Assembly (NCBI RefSeq): GCF_001865575.2 | Contig: NZ_CP017563.2 | Location: forward strand, 1-64,000 | DNA from: Paraburkholderia sprentiae WSM5005 | GTDB lineage: Bacteria; Pseudomonadota; Gammaproteobacteria; Burkholderiales; Burkholderiaceae | Length of the DNA stretch: 64,000 nucleotides | Direction of reading: 5' to 3' | In this document: in pieces, positions 1 through 8,816 of the stretch | How the letters are laid out: the number at the start of each line of letters is the position of its first letter | How positions within the stretch are numbered: position 1 is the stretch's first letter | Notes under the pieces: generated by a model | The model's input: only the letters and a program-made list of their open reading frames with translations | Database searches by the model: none | Told to the model about the DNA's origin: nothing | Translations under genes and position numbers: made by a program

Positions 1-1404
1 ATGGCCGCGGACAATCCGGAAGAGGGCAGGTCGAAAGCGACGTCACGCCAGATGGCGCTCGCGCTCTTCGAAGACATGTTCGATCAGGGGCTGCGCATCA
101 ATGAGGCCAATCGCGAGATCGGTTATCAGCGCAACGATTTCTTCACCGAAATTGTCAACATGGGGCTGCCGGCGCGGCGCTTTCTCGATGCCGCATACTT
201 CATCGTCGCGCAGGAGACCGAGCAGCGCGATCAGTACGACGTCGAGCTGAACTACTTCAAGTGGCTGATGCGTTATGACAGCCGCAATCTCAAGCATTTG
301 CGCACGATCGCCGACGAAGCGCAGAACGCTAAGGTCCGCGTGACGAATACGCCTGCGAACCGCGATCCCAATGAAGACGATCTGTGGGTGCAAGTCCAGC
401 TGATCGGTATGGTCGGTTTTCATCGCGGACGTATGCGTTTCGACGTCCATCCGCGGCTGGTGCCGCATATCCGCGATCCCCAGAAATCGCACTGGCTGAG
501 CTTGCGCATTTCCACCGCGTTCACGCGCAGTCTCGCGCGTGCGATTTATGACAAGGTCTTGCCGCATGTGCCAGCGGGACGCACGGACTGGATCCAGCTC
601 GAGGAAATGCGCAACTGGCCCGGCAAAATGGGCGCGAACGCCGCGATCTTCAAATACTTCAAGCGCGATTGGCTCGAGCCAGCGGTGCGCGAAATCAACG
701 AAGTGTCGGACGTCGAGTTGTCGTACGAGACGCGCACTGCATCGACGACGTCGAAGAAAATCGACCGCATCCGGTTCCTGCTCAAGCGCAAGGACACGGC
801 CGACGCGGTACTCGCCAGCCTCGCGGACGCGAGCCATCTGTACAAGATTCTCACCGACGAATTCGGGCTGTCGACCAACCAGTTCAGCGAGATTTCGGAG
901 AACCGCGAGCTCTGGACCGACGAACGCATCCAGCAGGCCGTCGAATACACGCGTTTCAGGATCAAGCGCGGCCAGGTCAAGAAGAGCCCCGCGGGTTATC
1001 TGATGCGTGCGCTACGCGACAACTGGAAGATCTCGGACGCCGAGCGCACGATGGTCGACGTGCAGGCCAAACTGCTCGCCGACGAAGCGCAGGAACAGGC
1101 GGTCAAGACCGAAACGAGAAAGACCGTGGCGCACAGCATCGCGACGCGCGAGGAAGAAGTGCGCGCGCGCATGAACGAGGATTCGCGCAAGGGCCGTGAC
1201 CATTTCAATGCCGCCGATGCAAAGACGCGCAAGGAACTGATGCACGCGTGGACGACATCGCGCGAAGGCAAGCTGATGCTACGTCGAATGAAGCTCGAAC
1301 CGTCGACCGTCACCGAAGATGCGATCTTCGCGAATACCGAGCTGGTCTGGTATCTGGGGCAGTTCGTGTTCGGCCGGATGAACGCGGCCCGCGCGGCGGC
1401 GTGA
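1..1404 (+). CDS. Replication initiator protein, RepB / Rep_3 family
   Basis: 467 aa. The protein resembles the winged-helix initiators (Rep_3/RepB type) that bind iterons and open the origin of plasmids and of Burkholderia secondary chromosomes. Family-like stretches are the block around residues 137-150 (MVGFHRGRMRFDVHP) and the segment near residues 225-245 (KYFKRDWLEPAVREINEVSD), where the second winged helix of such initiators ends with the usual AxxEIN pattern. The C-terminal half is charged and helical, longer than in small plasmid initiators. The ATG is base 1 of the window, so promoter, iterons and any parAB genes would lie upstream, at the other end of the circular molecule. No iteron-like direct repeats are visible in or just after the gene. 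The family call is from memory of conserved blocks, not from a search. Confidence 0.85.
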   Translation: MAADNPEEGRSKATSRQMALALFEDMFDQGLRINEANREIGYQRNDFFTEIVNMGLPARRFLDAAYFIVAQETEQRDQYDVELNYFKWLMRYDSRNLKHLRTIADEAQNAKVRVTNTPANRDPNEDDLWVQVQLIGMVGFHRGRMRFDVHPRLVPHIRDPQKSHWLSLRISTAFTRSLARAIYDKVLPHVPAGRTDWIQLEEMRNWPGKMGANAAIFKYFKRDWLEPAVREINEVSDVELSYETRTASTTSKKIDRIRFLLKRKDTADAVLASLADASHLYKILTDEFGLSTNQFSEISENRELWTDERIQQAVEYTRFRIKRGQVKKSPAGYLMRALRDNWKISDAERTMVDVQAKLLADEAQEQAVKTETRKTVAHSIATREEEVRARMNEDSRKGRDHFNAADAKTRKELMHAWTTSREGKLMLRRMKLEPSTVTEDAIFANTELVWYLGQFVFGRMNAARAAA

Positions 1405-1438
1405 AGCGAGCCGGAAGAGACCTGGGCACCAAGCACGC

Positions 1439-2935
1439 TCAGAACGAACCGACTAGCGAGCCCAGCACGATTACCACCACCAGCGCGAGAAGCGCGCCGA
1501 GAATCGCGACGATCACGATGTCGCGATAGCTTTCGCGGTGCGTCGAGCCGCATACCGCAAGCAGCGTCACCACTGCGCCGTTATGCGGCAGGCTGTCGAG
1601 CGTGCCGGAGGAAATCACGGCGACCCGATGCAGCAGCGCGGGGTCGATGCCGTATTGCGCGGCCAGTTGCAGATAGGTGCTGCCGAGCGCATCGAGCGCG
1701 ATGGTGAGACCGCCGGAGGCCGACCCGGTCAAGCCCGCGAGCAGATTAGTGGCGACCGCGAGCGATACGAGCGGACCACCGCCGACGCCGAGCACCCATT
1801 CGCGCACCAGCGCGAACGCGGGTAGGGCGGCGATCACCGCGCCATAGCCGACCAGACTGGCGACGCTCAGCACCGGCAGCACCGATGCATTCGCGCCCGC
1901 ATCGATCGTCTCGCGCAGCGCCGGCAGCCGACGCCGATTGAGCAGCACGAGTACGACGATGGCAACGGTGAGCGCCACGCACACCCCCCACACACCGCCG
2001 ACCGCCGCAAGCGACGTCTCACCCCAACGGACATCGGCCAGGTAGTCCGCGTCGATACGCGGCAGCACGATCACGTTCATCACGAAGTTCATCAGCACGA
2101 CGAGCACGAGCGGCGTGAGCGCAACAACGAACGGCGGCAGATCCTCGCTGAGACGGCCGCGCTTCGCTTCCTCCGGATCGAAACTCTGCGATACGCTTGC
2201 GCGCTCGCGCACGAGGTTTTCGCTGGCCGGCGCCCTGGCGGATATCGCCGCCGCGCCCAATCCGTCGAACCCTTCGTTAGCCGCCCTCGCGCGCGATTGC
2301 TGCAAGGACAACCACCAAAGCCCGAACGCGACCATCACGATGCTCGCGATGATGCCGAGCCCGGGAGCCGCGAACGGCGTGGTACCAAAGAACGGCATCG
2401 GGATCGCGTTCTGGATCGCCGGTGTGCCGGGCAGCGCGGACATCGTGAACGTCGATGTGCCGAGCGCGATCGCGGCCGGCATCAGACGGCGCGGCACATT
2501 CGCGGCCTGGAAGAGGGCGGTGGCCATCGGCGCGAGTACGAAGAACGCGACGAAGAGGCTGACACCGCCATAGGTGACGAGCGCGCCACCGATCACGACC
2601 GCGAGAATCGCGCGATGGGCGCCAAGCTTTTGCGTCATATAGCTGGCGATCGCCTTCACGGAGCCGCTGTCTTCCATCAGCTTGCCGAATAGCGCGCCGA
2701 GCAGGAACAACGGAAAGAACTGCGCGAGAAAGCGCGCGGCGCTGAGCATGAACGTCTGCGTCCAGTGCGCCAGAATCGGTTCGCCCGAAATAGCGGCGGC
2801 CAGCATCGCAGCGAACGGCGCAAGCAGCAGCACCGTCCAGCCGCGATACGCGAAACCGATCAGCAGCGCGAGACTGGCGAGCATGCCAAAGAGCCCGAGA
2901 CCGATCGCGAGCGGTGACAGGGCGATGACGTCCAT
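1439..2935 (-). CDS. GntP-family permease (gluconate / D-3-hydroxybutyrate type)
   Basis: 498 aa from the ATG at 2935. A very hydrophobic inner-membrane protein with about 12 predicted spans; the regions FFPLFLLGALFGKLMEDSG and ALGTSTFTMSALPGTPAIQN match the GntP/ArsB-type ion-transporter fold, in which the second block is a re-entrant substrate loop. A hydrophilic loop interrupts it around residues 235-290. An upstream in-frame extension to 3142 is open but overlaps the patatin gene. The ATG lies 2 nt after the patatin stop codon, so the two genes are almost certainly co-transcribed and possibly translationally coupled. Known GntP members carry gluconate or hydroxybutyrate with protons; the lipase neighbour favours a hydroxy-acid, but that is inference. 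Confidence 0.85.
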   Translation of the reverse strand: MDVIALSPLAIGLGLFGMLASLALLIGFAYRGWTVLLLAPFAAMLAAAISGEPILAHWTQTFMLSAARFLAQFFPLFLLGALFGKLMEDSGSVKAIASYMTQKLGAHRAILAVVIGGALVTYGGVSLFVAFFVLAPMATALFQAANVPRRLMPAAIALGTSTFTMSALPGTPAIQNAIPMPFFGTTPFAAPGLGIIASIVMVAFGLWWLSLQQSRARAANEGFDGLGAAAISARAPASENLVRERASVSQSFDPEEAKRGRLSEDLPPFVVALTPLVLVVLMNFVMNVIVLPRIDADYLADVRWGETSLAAVGGVWGVCVALTVAIVVLVLLNRRRLPALRETIDAGANASVLPVLSVASLVGYGAVIAALPAFALVREWVLGVGGGPLVSLAVATNLLAGLTGSASGGLTIALDALGSTYLQLAAQYGIDPALLHRVAVISSGTLDSLPHNGAVVTLLAVCGSTHRESYRDIVIVAILGALLALVVVIVLGSLVGSF

Positions 2936-2937
2936 GG

Positions 2938-3981
2938 TCAGACTCCGTCGAGCAATGTGTCGAGATCGAGCGAGGAGCGCACGCCGATCGACTCGCCGTG
3001 CTCGGTGAGGAACGTGTCCGCGGCACGTCGGCCTTCGTCGCGCAGCATCGTCAGAAAACTCCACTCGGCGTTCAGCTTCGACGAGTAACCGAGCTCGGTC
3101 ATCATCTCGCTGGAAATCCGATGGATGCGCATCGCCGCCCAATGGCGGCCTTCATCGCTGCCGGCATCCGCCGCGCGTCGCAGCAGCGCGATCATCCGCA
3201 GCTCTTTGAGCAGCGGCGAGTTGAAGGCGACTTCGTTCAGGCGGCTGATGATGTCGCGTGCGGTGCGCGGCGTTTCCTTGCGCTCGACGGGATTGACCTG
3301 GATCAGCAGCGTATCGCTCGATGTGCATTCGCGCACCAGCGGCGTGATGGTCGGATTACCGACATAGCCGCCGTCCCAGTAGTCTTCACCGTCGATCTTC
3401 ACGGCCTGGAACAGCGTGGGCAGGCAGCCAGAGGCGAGCAGCACGTCGGGCGTCAGGTCGGCATTGCGAAACACGCGCGCCTGGCCCGTGCGCACTCGCG
3501 TCGCAGTGATGAACAGCTTGATCGGCGAGTCGCGCAGATGCGCGAAGTCGATCGAGTCCTGCAGGATCTTCGCCAGCGGATGCACGCCGCGCGGATTCAG
3601 GTCGTATGGAGAAAACAGGCGCGCCGCGAGGTCCATCGCAATGAAGAGCGGCGAGAAGTCGAGAGTCCAGCGGCCCATCATCACGTCGAGTGGGCTGCGG
3701 CGAAACGGGCTCAACACCGACGCTTCGAACACGCGTCGCCAGAACGCTTCGAGCGCGGCGCGCGCGCCGGCCGCGCCGTCGACCTGATAGCCGCTCACCA
3801 GCACCGCGGCGTTCATCGCGCCGGCCGACGTACCCGATATGCCTTCGATCTGCAGCCACGACTCCTCGAGCAAACGGTCGAGGACGCCCCATGTAAAAGC
3901 ACCGTGCGAACCGCCGCCTTGCAACGCGAGGTCGATGCGGATGGGTTCGCGGCGCGCGGGTTGGGTTTTCGTTGCAGCCAA
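2938..3981 (-). CDS. Patatin-like phospholipase family protein
   Basis: 347 aa. A cytoplasmic-looking serine hydrolase with the patatin Ser-Asp dyad. The oxyanion-hole motif GGGSHG is near residue 22, the nucleophile elbow GTSAG near residue 50, and the catalytic Asp in DGG near residue 208. No signal peptide is seen. The frame can only start at a TTG (3981), which is preceded by GGGAG seven bases upstream, so a TTG start is the best reading. It is the first gene of a two-gene unit with the GntP permease that begins 2 nt after its stop. Such patatin proteins in Burkholderiales often sit beside hydroxybutyrate genes; no hydroxybutyrate dehydrogenase is present here, so the substrate stays open. 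Confidence 0.85.
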   Translation of the reverse strand: MAATKTQPARREPIRIDLALQGGGSHGAFTWGVLDRLLEESWLQIEGISGTSAGAMNAAVLVSGYQVDGAAGARAALEAFWRRVFEASVLSPFRRSPLDVMMGRWTLDFSPLFIAMDLAARLFSPYDLNPRGVHPLAKILQDSIDFAHLRDSPIKLFITATRVRTGQARVFRNADLTPDVLLASGCLPTLFQAVKIDGEDYWDGGYVGNPTITPLVRECTSSDTLLIQVNPVERKETPRTARDIISRLNEVAFNSPLLKELRMIALLRRAADAGSDEGRHWAAMRIHRISSEMMTELGYSSKLNAEWSFLTMLRDEGRRAADTFLTEHGESIGVRSSLDLDTLLDGV

Positions 3982-4468
3982 GACGACTCCCGTAGTGAGG
4001 AGTGCTCCATCTTGCGAGCTGACGCCGCATGCACGGCGGACGAATGAACTGCTGCTGGCCGATGCTTTGAACTACCGAATGACGTGCAGCGCGTTTCAAC
4101 TGCGAAACATCGCACTGCACCATGGGTATTGGAAGTGGGCAGTGGTTAAAAGTCAAGCGTATTCAACGTGATTCACTGACCTTGCGCCAATCAACGGAAT
4201 AAGGACGTCGCTTGTCATGCCAAGGTAAAAAACAGCGCGTAGCAGGCCGGACACGACAATGCATGCAGCATGAATCAACCTGTGTTATCCGTTCGCGCGT
4301 GCCGCTTGAATGCCAATTCGCGTGTTTGTCTTCGCTGTTTCGGCTTGCGCTAATCGCCACGGGCTGATTGCAATGTAATGTATCGTCTCGGCGGCCGGAT
4401 ACATTACGACATAATTCGACCGATGAACCGGACTATAAAGCAGGCATCGCCAAATCACGGAGAGCACC
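3982..4468. other. Intergenic region between divergent patatin and GFA genes
   Basis: 487 bp that hold the two divergent promoters. No convincing gene is seen; short open frames here lack ribosome sites and family features. The stretch is more AT-rich than its neighbours. The only clear structure is the inverted repeat at 4375-4407, listed separately. Confidence 0.6.
4375..4407. promoter_or_regulatory. Perfect 10-bp inverted repeat upstream of the GFA/two-component operon
   Basis: GTAATGTATC at 4375-4384 and GATACATTAC at 4398-4407 are exact reverse complements separated by 13 GC-rich bases. The element lies 62 bp before the GFA start codon and shows AT-rich arms in GC-rich surroundings. It is a good candidate for a binding site of the response regulator encoded at 4967-5707 (autoregulation), but that link is inferred. 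Confidence 0.6.
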
Positions 4469-4840
4469 ATGAGCGCCGAGTTGCTGCAAGGGTCCTGTCA
4501 CTGCGGGGCCGTCAAGTTCGAAGTTCGCACCGAAATCGTTCCGGCCGGCCGTTGCAACTGCAGCCTGTGCCGCCGCAAGGGCGCGCTGATGACGCCGCGC
4601 TTCCCCGCCAGTCAGTTGAAGATCCTGACTGGTGAGGATGCGCTGACGCTTTATCAGTTCAACACCCAGGTCGCGAAGCACTACTTCTGCAAGCATTGTG
4701 GCATCTATCCTTTTCATCAGACGCGCACGGATCCGCAGCAATGGCGCGTCAATATCGGCTGCCTCGACGGGGTCGATCCTTATGCGCTCGAAGCCGGCGT
4801 GGCCGACGGCGCGAGTCTTTCCCTGCTGGAGGATGCATGA
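4469..4840 (+). CDS. GFA / CENP-V family zinc-binding protein
   Basis: 123 aa. The fold is that of glutathione-dependent formaldehyde-activating enzyme and related proteins, which bind zinc through clustered cysteines. Visible ligands are CHCGAV (residues 10-15), CNCSLC (29-34) and the pair in FCKHCGIYPFH (residues 72-82). Length fits the short GFA group. Function in this group is mostly unproven; formaldehyde-glutathione condensation is known for only a few members. The start has GGAGAG ten bases upstream. It heads a run of four genes in one direction ending with a two-component system, and its stop overlaps the start of the next small ORF. Confidence 0.85.
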   Translation: MSAELLQGSCHCGAVKFEVRTEIVPAGRCNCSLCRRKGALMTPRFPASQLKILTGEDALTLYQFNTQVAKHYFCKHCGIYPFHQTRTDPQQWRVNIGCLDGVDPYALEAGVADGASLSLLEDA

Positions 4841-4959
4841 AACGCCTCTTTGCCGTCGTTCTGTTCGTTGCAGGCGGCTTCGCTGCCGAACTTGCGTATC
4901 CGTTGCAGTGTTCATTGATCCAATCGAGCGGCGTGCAACTCAAACGCCGCAGCGGATAA
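4837..4959 (+). CDS. Hypothetical 40-aa exported or membrane peptide
   Basis: A 40-codon frame starting at an ATG that overlaps the GFA stop codon (ATGA), as in translationally coupled operon genes. The product starts MKRLFAVVLFVAGGFAAELA, a lysine/arginine N-terminus followed by a hydrophobic core typical of a signal peptide, then about 20 polar residues ending basic. It stops 7 bp before the response-regulator ATG. I recognise no family. The overlap, the signal-like sequence and the exact fit between two genes support it; its small size is the main doubt. Confidence 0.4.
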   Translation: MKRLFAVVLFVAGGFAAELAYPLQCSLIQSSGVQLKRRSG

Positions 4960-4966
4960 TCCGTCG

Positions 4967-5707
4967 ATGGAAACTTCCGACCACGTACTGATCGTCGACG
5001 ACGATCGCGGCATCCGCGAACTGCTCGCGGGATACCTCGAGAAAAACGGCGTGCGCATCTCGCTCGCGGCCAATGGGCGCCAGATGCGCGCCGCGCTCGA
5101 GAACGGCGCACCCGACCTGATCGTGCTCGACCTGATGCTGCCCGGCGAAGACGGCCTCGCGCTGTGCCGCGAACTGCGCTCGGGCAAGTTCCGCACCGTA
5201 CCGATCCTGATGCTGACCGCGCGCAGCGAGGAAGCGGACCGGATCGTCGGCCTCGAAATGGGCGCCGACGATTACCTGACCAAACCGTTCGCCGCGCGTG
5301 AGCTACTCGCGCGAATCCGCTCGGTGCTGCGCCGCGCGCGCATGCTGCCGCCCGGGATGGAAGTGACCGAATCGGCGCCGATGCTGTGCTTCGGCGACTG
5401 GCGGCTCGATACGACCGCGCGTCATCTGCTCGACGCGGACGGCACCGAGGTCGCGTTGAGCGGCGCGGAGTATCGTCTCTTGCGCGTGTTTCTCGATCAT
5501 CCGCAGCGCGTGCTCACGCGCGACCAGCTGCTGAACCTCACCCAAGGTCGCCAGGCCGATCCGTTCGACCGCTCGATCGATCTGATGGTGAGCCGCCTGC
5601 GGCAACGCCTGCGGGACGGCGCGCGCGAGCCGCGCTACATCAAGACGCTGCGCAGCGAGGGTTATGTGTTTTCGGCGGCCGTGACCGCCACCGGAGATCC
5701 GGCGTGA
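4967..5707 (+). CDS. OmpR/PhoB-family response regulator
   Basis: 246 aa. An N-terminal receiver domain (about residues 5-120) has the acidic pair DDD at 11-13, the phospho-acceptor Asp55 in DLMLPGED and Lys106 in LTKPF. The C-terminal winged helix (about 145-240) contains the family blocks LSGAEYRLLRVFLDHP and the tail RYIKTLRSEGYVF. It would be phosphorylated by the kinase encoded next, whose GTG start overlaps its TGA stop by 3 nt. The pair resembles OmpR/EnvZ and related acid or envelope-stress systems, but the target genes are not obvious; the inverted repeat at 4375-4407 is a candidate binding site. Confidence 0.93.
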   Translation: METSDHVLIVDDDRGIRELLAGYLEKNGVRISLAANGRQMRAALENGAPDLIVLDLMLPGEDGLALCRELRSGKFRTVPILMLTARSEEADRIVGLEMGADDYLTKPFAARELLARIRSVLRRARMLPPGMEVTESAPMLCFGDWRLDTTARHLLDADGTEVALSGAEYRLLRVFLDHPQRVLTRDQLLNLTQGRQADPFDRSIDLMVSRLRQRLRDGAREPRYIKTLRSEGYVFSAAVTATGDPA

Positions 5708-7047
5708 ACGCATCTCCATCGGCGTCCCCGGTGCGCTGGCCACATTGGCCGCGCACGCTGTTCGCGCGGCTCGCGGTGATTCTGTTCGTCGGGCTCGCGC
5801 TCGCGCAGGCGCTGTCGGTCTGGCTCACGATGACCGAGCGCGACCAGACGATGACCAACATCATGATGGGCTACATCGAGCGTGAGGTGGCGAGCTCGGT
5901 CGCGCTGCTCGATCATCTGCCGGCTGACGAGCGCGCCCAGTGGCTGCCGCGCCTCGCGCGGCGCAGCTACGAGTTCATGCTGGGCCCGGGCGTGCCCGGC
6001 GCGCCAGTCGACGCGAGCGTATCGGCGCGCGTCGCGCGATCGATCGGCGACGCCATCGGCACGCGTTATCCGTTGACCGTCAACGCGGTGCCCGGCGCTC
6101 GCGAGCATCTGCAAGTGCACCTGAAACTGAGCGACGGCACGCCGCTCACGATCGATCTGCGGCCAATGGCCGGCGCACCGTTGTCGCGTTGGCTGCCGCT
6201 CGTCTTGACGCTGCAGTTGCTCGTGCTCGCCGGCTGCTGCTGGCTCGCCGTGCGGCTCGCGACGCGTCCGCTCAATCAGCTTGCAGTCGCAGCCGACACG
6301 CTCGGCCCGGACCTGAAGGCCGCGCGTCTGCCCGAAGCCGGTCCATCCGAAGTGGCGCGCGCCGCGCGCGCGTTCAATGCGATGCAGGACCGGATCGCCA
6401 CCTACATGACCGAGCGCATGCAGATTCTCGCGGCGATTTCGCACGACCTGCAGACGCCGATAACGCGCATGCGCCTGCGCGTCGACACGATGGACCACGA
6501 GAGCGAAGCCGCGAAGCTGCGTCAGGACCTGCAGGAAATGGAAGCGCTGGTCAAAGAAGGGGTGACATATGCGCGCACGATGCATGGCACGACCGAGGTG
6601 CCGCGTCGCATCGATCCCGATGCGCTGTTCGACAGCCTCGTCTGCGATTACGTCGACGCGGGTCAGCCAGTGTCACTGCAGGGTCGCTTCGGCCAGTCGT
6701 TGACGATGCGTCCGCAGGCATTGAAGCGCATCGTCGGCAATCTGGTCGATAACGCGCTGAAGTTCGGCGGCGCCGCGCAGATCGAGATCGGTGCGTTGCA
6801 CGATGGCGAGCTCACCGTGTCGGTGCTCGATCGCGGTCCCGGGATTCCGGCGGAATCGCTGGAGACGGTGTTCGAGCCGTTCGTTCGACTCGAAGGGTCG
6901 CGCAATCGCCAAACGGGCGGCACCGGTCTTGGGCTCGCGATCGCGCGTCAACTCGCGCTCGCGATGGACGCGACGCTCACGCTGCACAACCGGGTCGGCG
7001 GTGGTCTTGAGGCGCGGCTGACGCTGAGGAAGCTGAGCGAGTCATAG
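5704..7047 (+). CDS. EnvZ-like membrane sensor histidine kinase
   Basis: 447 aa from a GTG that overlaps the response-regulator stop. Topology is TM1 (about residues 18-42), a periplasmic domain of about 120 residues, TM2 (about 163-185), HAMP (186-240), HisKA with phospho-acceptor His247 in AISHDLQTPITR, and an ATPase domain with N box (NLVDNALKFGG), DRGPGIP, and GTGLGLAIA. It autophosphorylates and passes phosphate to the preceding regulator. The periplasmic region shows no named sensor domain. Nothing looks damaged. The next gene is 291 bp away, so this probably ends the operon. Confidence 0.92.
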   Translation: MNASPSASPVRWPHWPRTLFARLAVILFVGLALAQALSVWLTMTERDQTMTNIMMGYIEREVASSVALLDHLPADERAQWLPRLARRSYEFMLGPGVPGAPVDASVSARVARSIGDAIGTRYPLTVNAVPGAREHLQVHLKLSDGTPLTIDLRPMAGAPLSRWLPLVLTLQLLVLAGCCWLAVRLATRPLNQLAVAADTLGPDLKAARLPEAGPSEVARAARAFNAMQDRIATYMTERMQILAAISHDLQTPITRMRLRVDTMDHESEAAKLRQDLQEMEALVKEGVTYARTMHGTTEVPRRIDPDALFDSLVCDYVDAGQPVSLQGRFGQSLTMRPQALKRIVGNLVDNALKFGGAAQIEIGALHDGELTVSVLDRGPGIPAESLETVFEPFVRLEGSRNRQTGGTGLGLAIARQLALAMDATLTLHNRVGGGLEARLTLRKLSES

Positions 7048-7338
7048 TTGAGTCGCGATCGCGTCAGAAAAATTCACAAAGACGCCGTTACGAGATCGCC
7101 ATTCTGATATTTCTCAGTATTTCTGAACGACCAACGGTTCAGCTCCCTTTTAGCGATTCGCCATCGTTTGAAAAACCACGGCCTTGCGATTAATTGACAA
7201 ACGCCAACGGACAGCCCATTCTTTTCGTGTGGTGAATGCAGAGTAACGCGGCCGATCAGCGCAAGATTGGCCGAGAGACACGTTTCGTTCGAATCTGATT
7301 AAGACCCTTGTTAAAAAGGTAACTAAAAAGGAATCCGA
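7048..7338. other. AT-richer promoter region upstream of arcD
   Basis: 291 bp without a gene. It is clearly AT-richer than the flanking genes and must carry the promoter of arcDA. I looked for the TTGAT-N4-ATCAA box of the FNR/ANR family, which commonly controls arginine deiminase operons, and did not find a good match. The ribosome site AAGGAAT lies just before the arcD start at 7339. Confidence 0.5.
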
Positions 7339-8760
7339 ATGGCGTCCACTCCACAAAAAATGTCAAAAATGCAACTCACCGGAATGGTGGTGGGTGGCAT
7401 GGTCGGAGCCGGGATCTTTTCCTTGCCGCGTACTTTCGCCAATGCGACGGGTCCGTTAGGTGCCGTGATTGCCTGGCTGATTGCGGGCACCGGGATGTAT
7501 ATGCTGGCGCGCGTGTTTCAGGCGCTGGCGGAACGCAAGCCCGAACTGGACGCCGGCGTGTTTGCGTATGCGAAAGCAGGGTTTGGCGACTATCCGGGCT
7601 TTCTCTCCGCATTTGGCTACTGGATCGGTAGCTGTATCGGCAACGTTTCGTACTGGGTGCTGATCAAGTCGACACTCGGCGCGTTTTTTCCCGCATTCGG
7701 CGACGGCAATACGGTGGTCGCGATCGTCGTTGCATCGATCGGCATCTGGCTATTTCATTTCATGATCCTCAAGGGCGTGCAGCAGGCGGCCTTCATCAAC
7801 AGTATCGTCACGGTCGCCAAGATCATTCCGATTCTGGTGTTCATCCTGATCCTGATCTTCGGCTTCCGGATGGATCTGTTCCAGGCCAACCTTTACGGCG
7901 GAGGACTCGAAGGCAATATCCTCGAGCAGGTGCGAGCCACGATGCTGGTCACGGTATTCGTATTCATCGGTATCGAAGGGGCGAGCGTTTATTCCCGTTA
8001 TGCGAAGAAGCGCTCCGATGTCGGCCAGGCGACGATTCTCGGCTTCGTCCTCGTGACCGCGCTGATGGTACTCGTGACGATGCTGCCTTACGCGGTGCTG
8101 CAGCGCGCGGACGTCGCGGCCATGCGACAGCCGTCGATGGCGGCGGTGCTCGAAGCGGTGGTCGGTCATTGGGGCGCGGTTTTCGTCAGCATAGGCCTGC
8201 TGATTTCCGTGCTGGGCGCTTATCTCGCCTGGTCGCTGATCTGCGCCGAAGTGTTGTTCACGGCGGCACGGACCGAAGACATGCCCGCCGTATTCGCGAG
8301 AGAAAACGCTAACAAGGTACCTGCCAATGCATTGTGGCTGACCAACATCGTGGTGCAGTTGCTCGTCATCAGCACATACTTCTCGCGAGATGCATTCGCG
8401 CTGATGCTGAATCTGACTAGCGCGATGTCGTTGATTCCGTACCTGTTCGTCGCGGTGTACGGATGCATGACCGCGAATCGCGGTGACGGTTACGACGTGC
8501 GTCCCGAAGAGCGCCGGCGCGATCTGATCATGGCCGCAATCGCCTCGATCTATACGGTCTTCATGATCTGGGCGGGCGGCCTGAAATTCATACTGCTTTC
8601 CGCCGTGCTGTACGCGCCAGGCACGGCGCTCTATATCTGGGCTCGGCGCGAGCGGAGCAAGAACGTCTTCGTCGCTTCTGACTGGATCATTTTTATCGTT
8701 GCGGTCATTGGCGCGATCATCGGCATCCATGGCCTCGTCACCGGAAGGATCGCGCTTTAG
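7339..8760 (+). CDS. arcD: Arginine/ornithine antiporter, APA family
   Basis: 473 aa with about 12-13 membrane spans. The N-terminal block (MVVGGMVGAGIFSLPRTFAN) is the substrate-binding TM1 of basic amino-acid antiporters, with the GxGIF turn that contacts the amino-acid backbone; TM6 and its neighbours (TVFVFIGIEGASVYSRYAKKRSDVG) also match this group. ArcD exchanges external arginine for internal ornithine in the arginine deiminase pathway. The gene begins after AAGGAAT and is followed 56 bp downstream by arcA, which fixes the assignment. Related lysine or agmatine antiporters share the fold, so the arcA context is the main evidence. Confidence 0.9.
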   Translation: MASTPQKMSKMQLTGMVVGGMVGAGIFSLPRTFANATGPLGAVIAWLIAGTGMYMLARVFQALAERKPELDAGVFAYAKAGFGDYPGFLSAFGYWIGSCIGNVSYWVLIKSTLGAFFPAFGDGNTVVAIVVASIGIWLFHFMILKGVQQAAFINSIVTVAKIIPILVFILILIFGFRMDLFQANLYGGGLEGNILEQVRATMLVTVFVFIGIEGASVYSRYAKKRSDVGQATILGFVLVTALMVLVTMLPYAVLQRADVAAMRQPSMAAVLEAVVGHWGAVFVSIGLLISVLGAYLAWSLICAEVLFTAARTEDMPAVFARENANKVPANALWLTNIVVQLLVISTYFSRDAFALMLNLTSAMSLIPYLFVAVYGCMTANRGDGYDVRPEERRRDLIMAAIASIYTVFMIWAGGLKFILLSAVLYAPGTALYIWARRERSKNVFVASDWIIFIVAVIGAIIGIHGLVTGRIAL

Positions 8761-8816
8761 CTTTAATGAAATCCGATTGAATGGAGCGGGCCAACACTGG
8801 TACTCAGGAGATCATC

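Noticed and set aside
7048..7338. Possible FNR/ANR box before arcD
   Set aside because: I looked for TTGAT-N4-ATCAA and found only poor matches, so I do not claim oxygen control.
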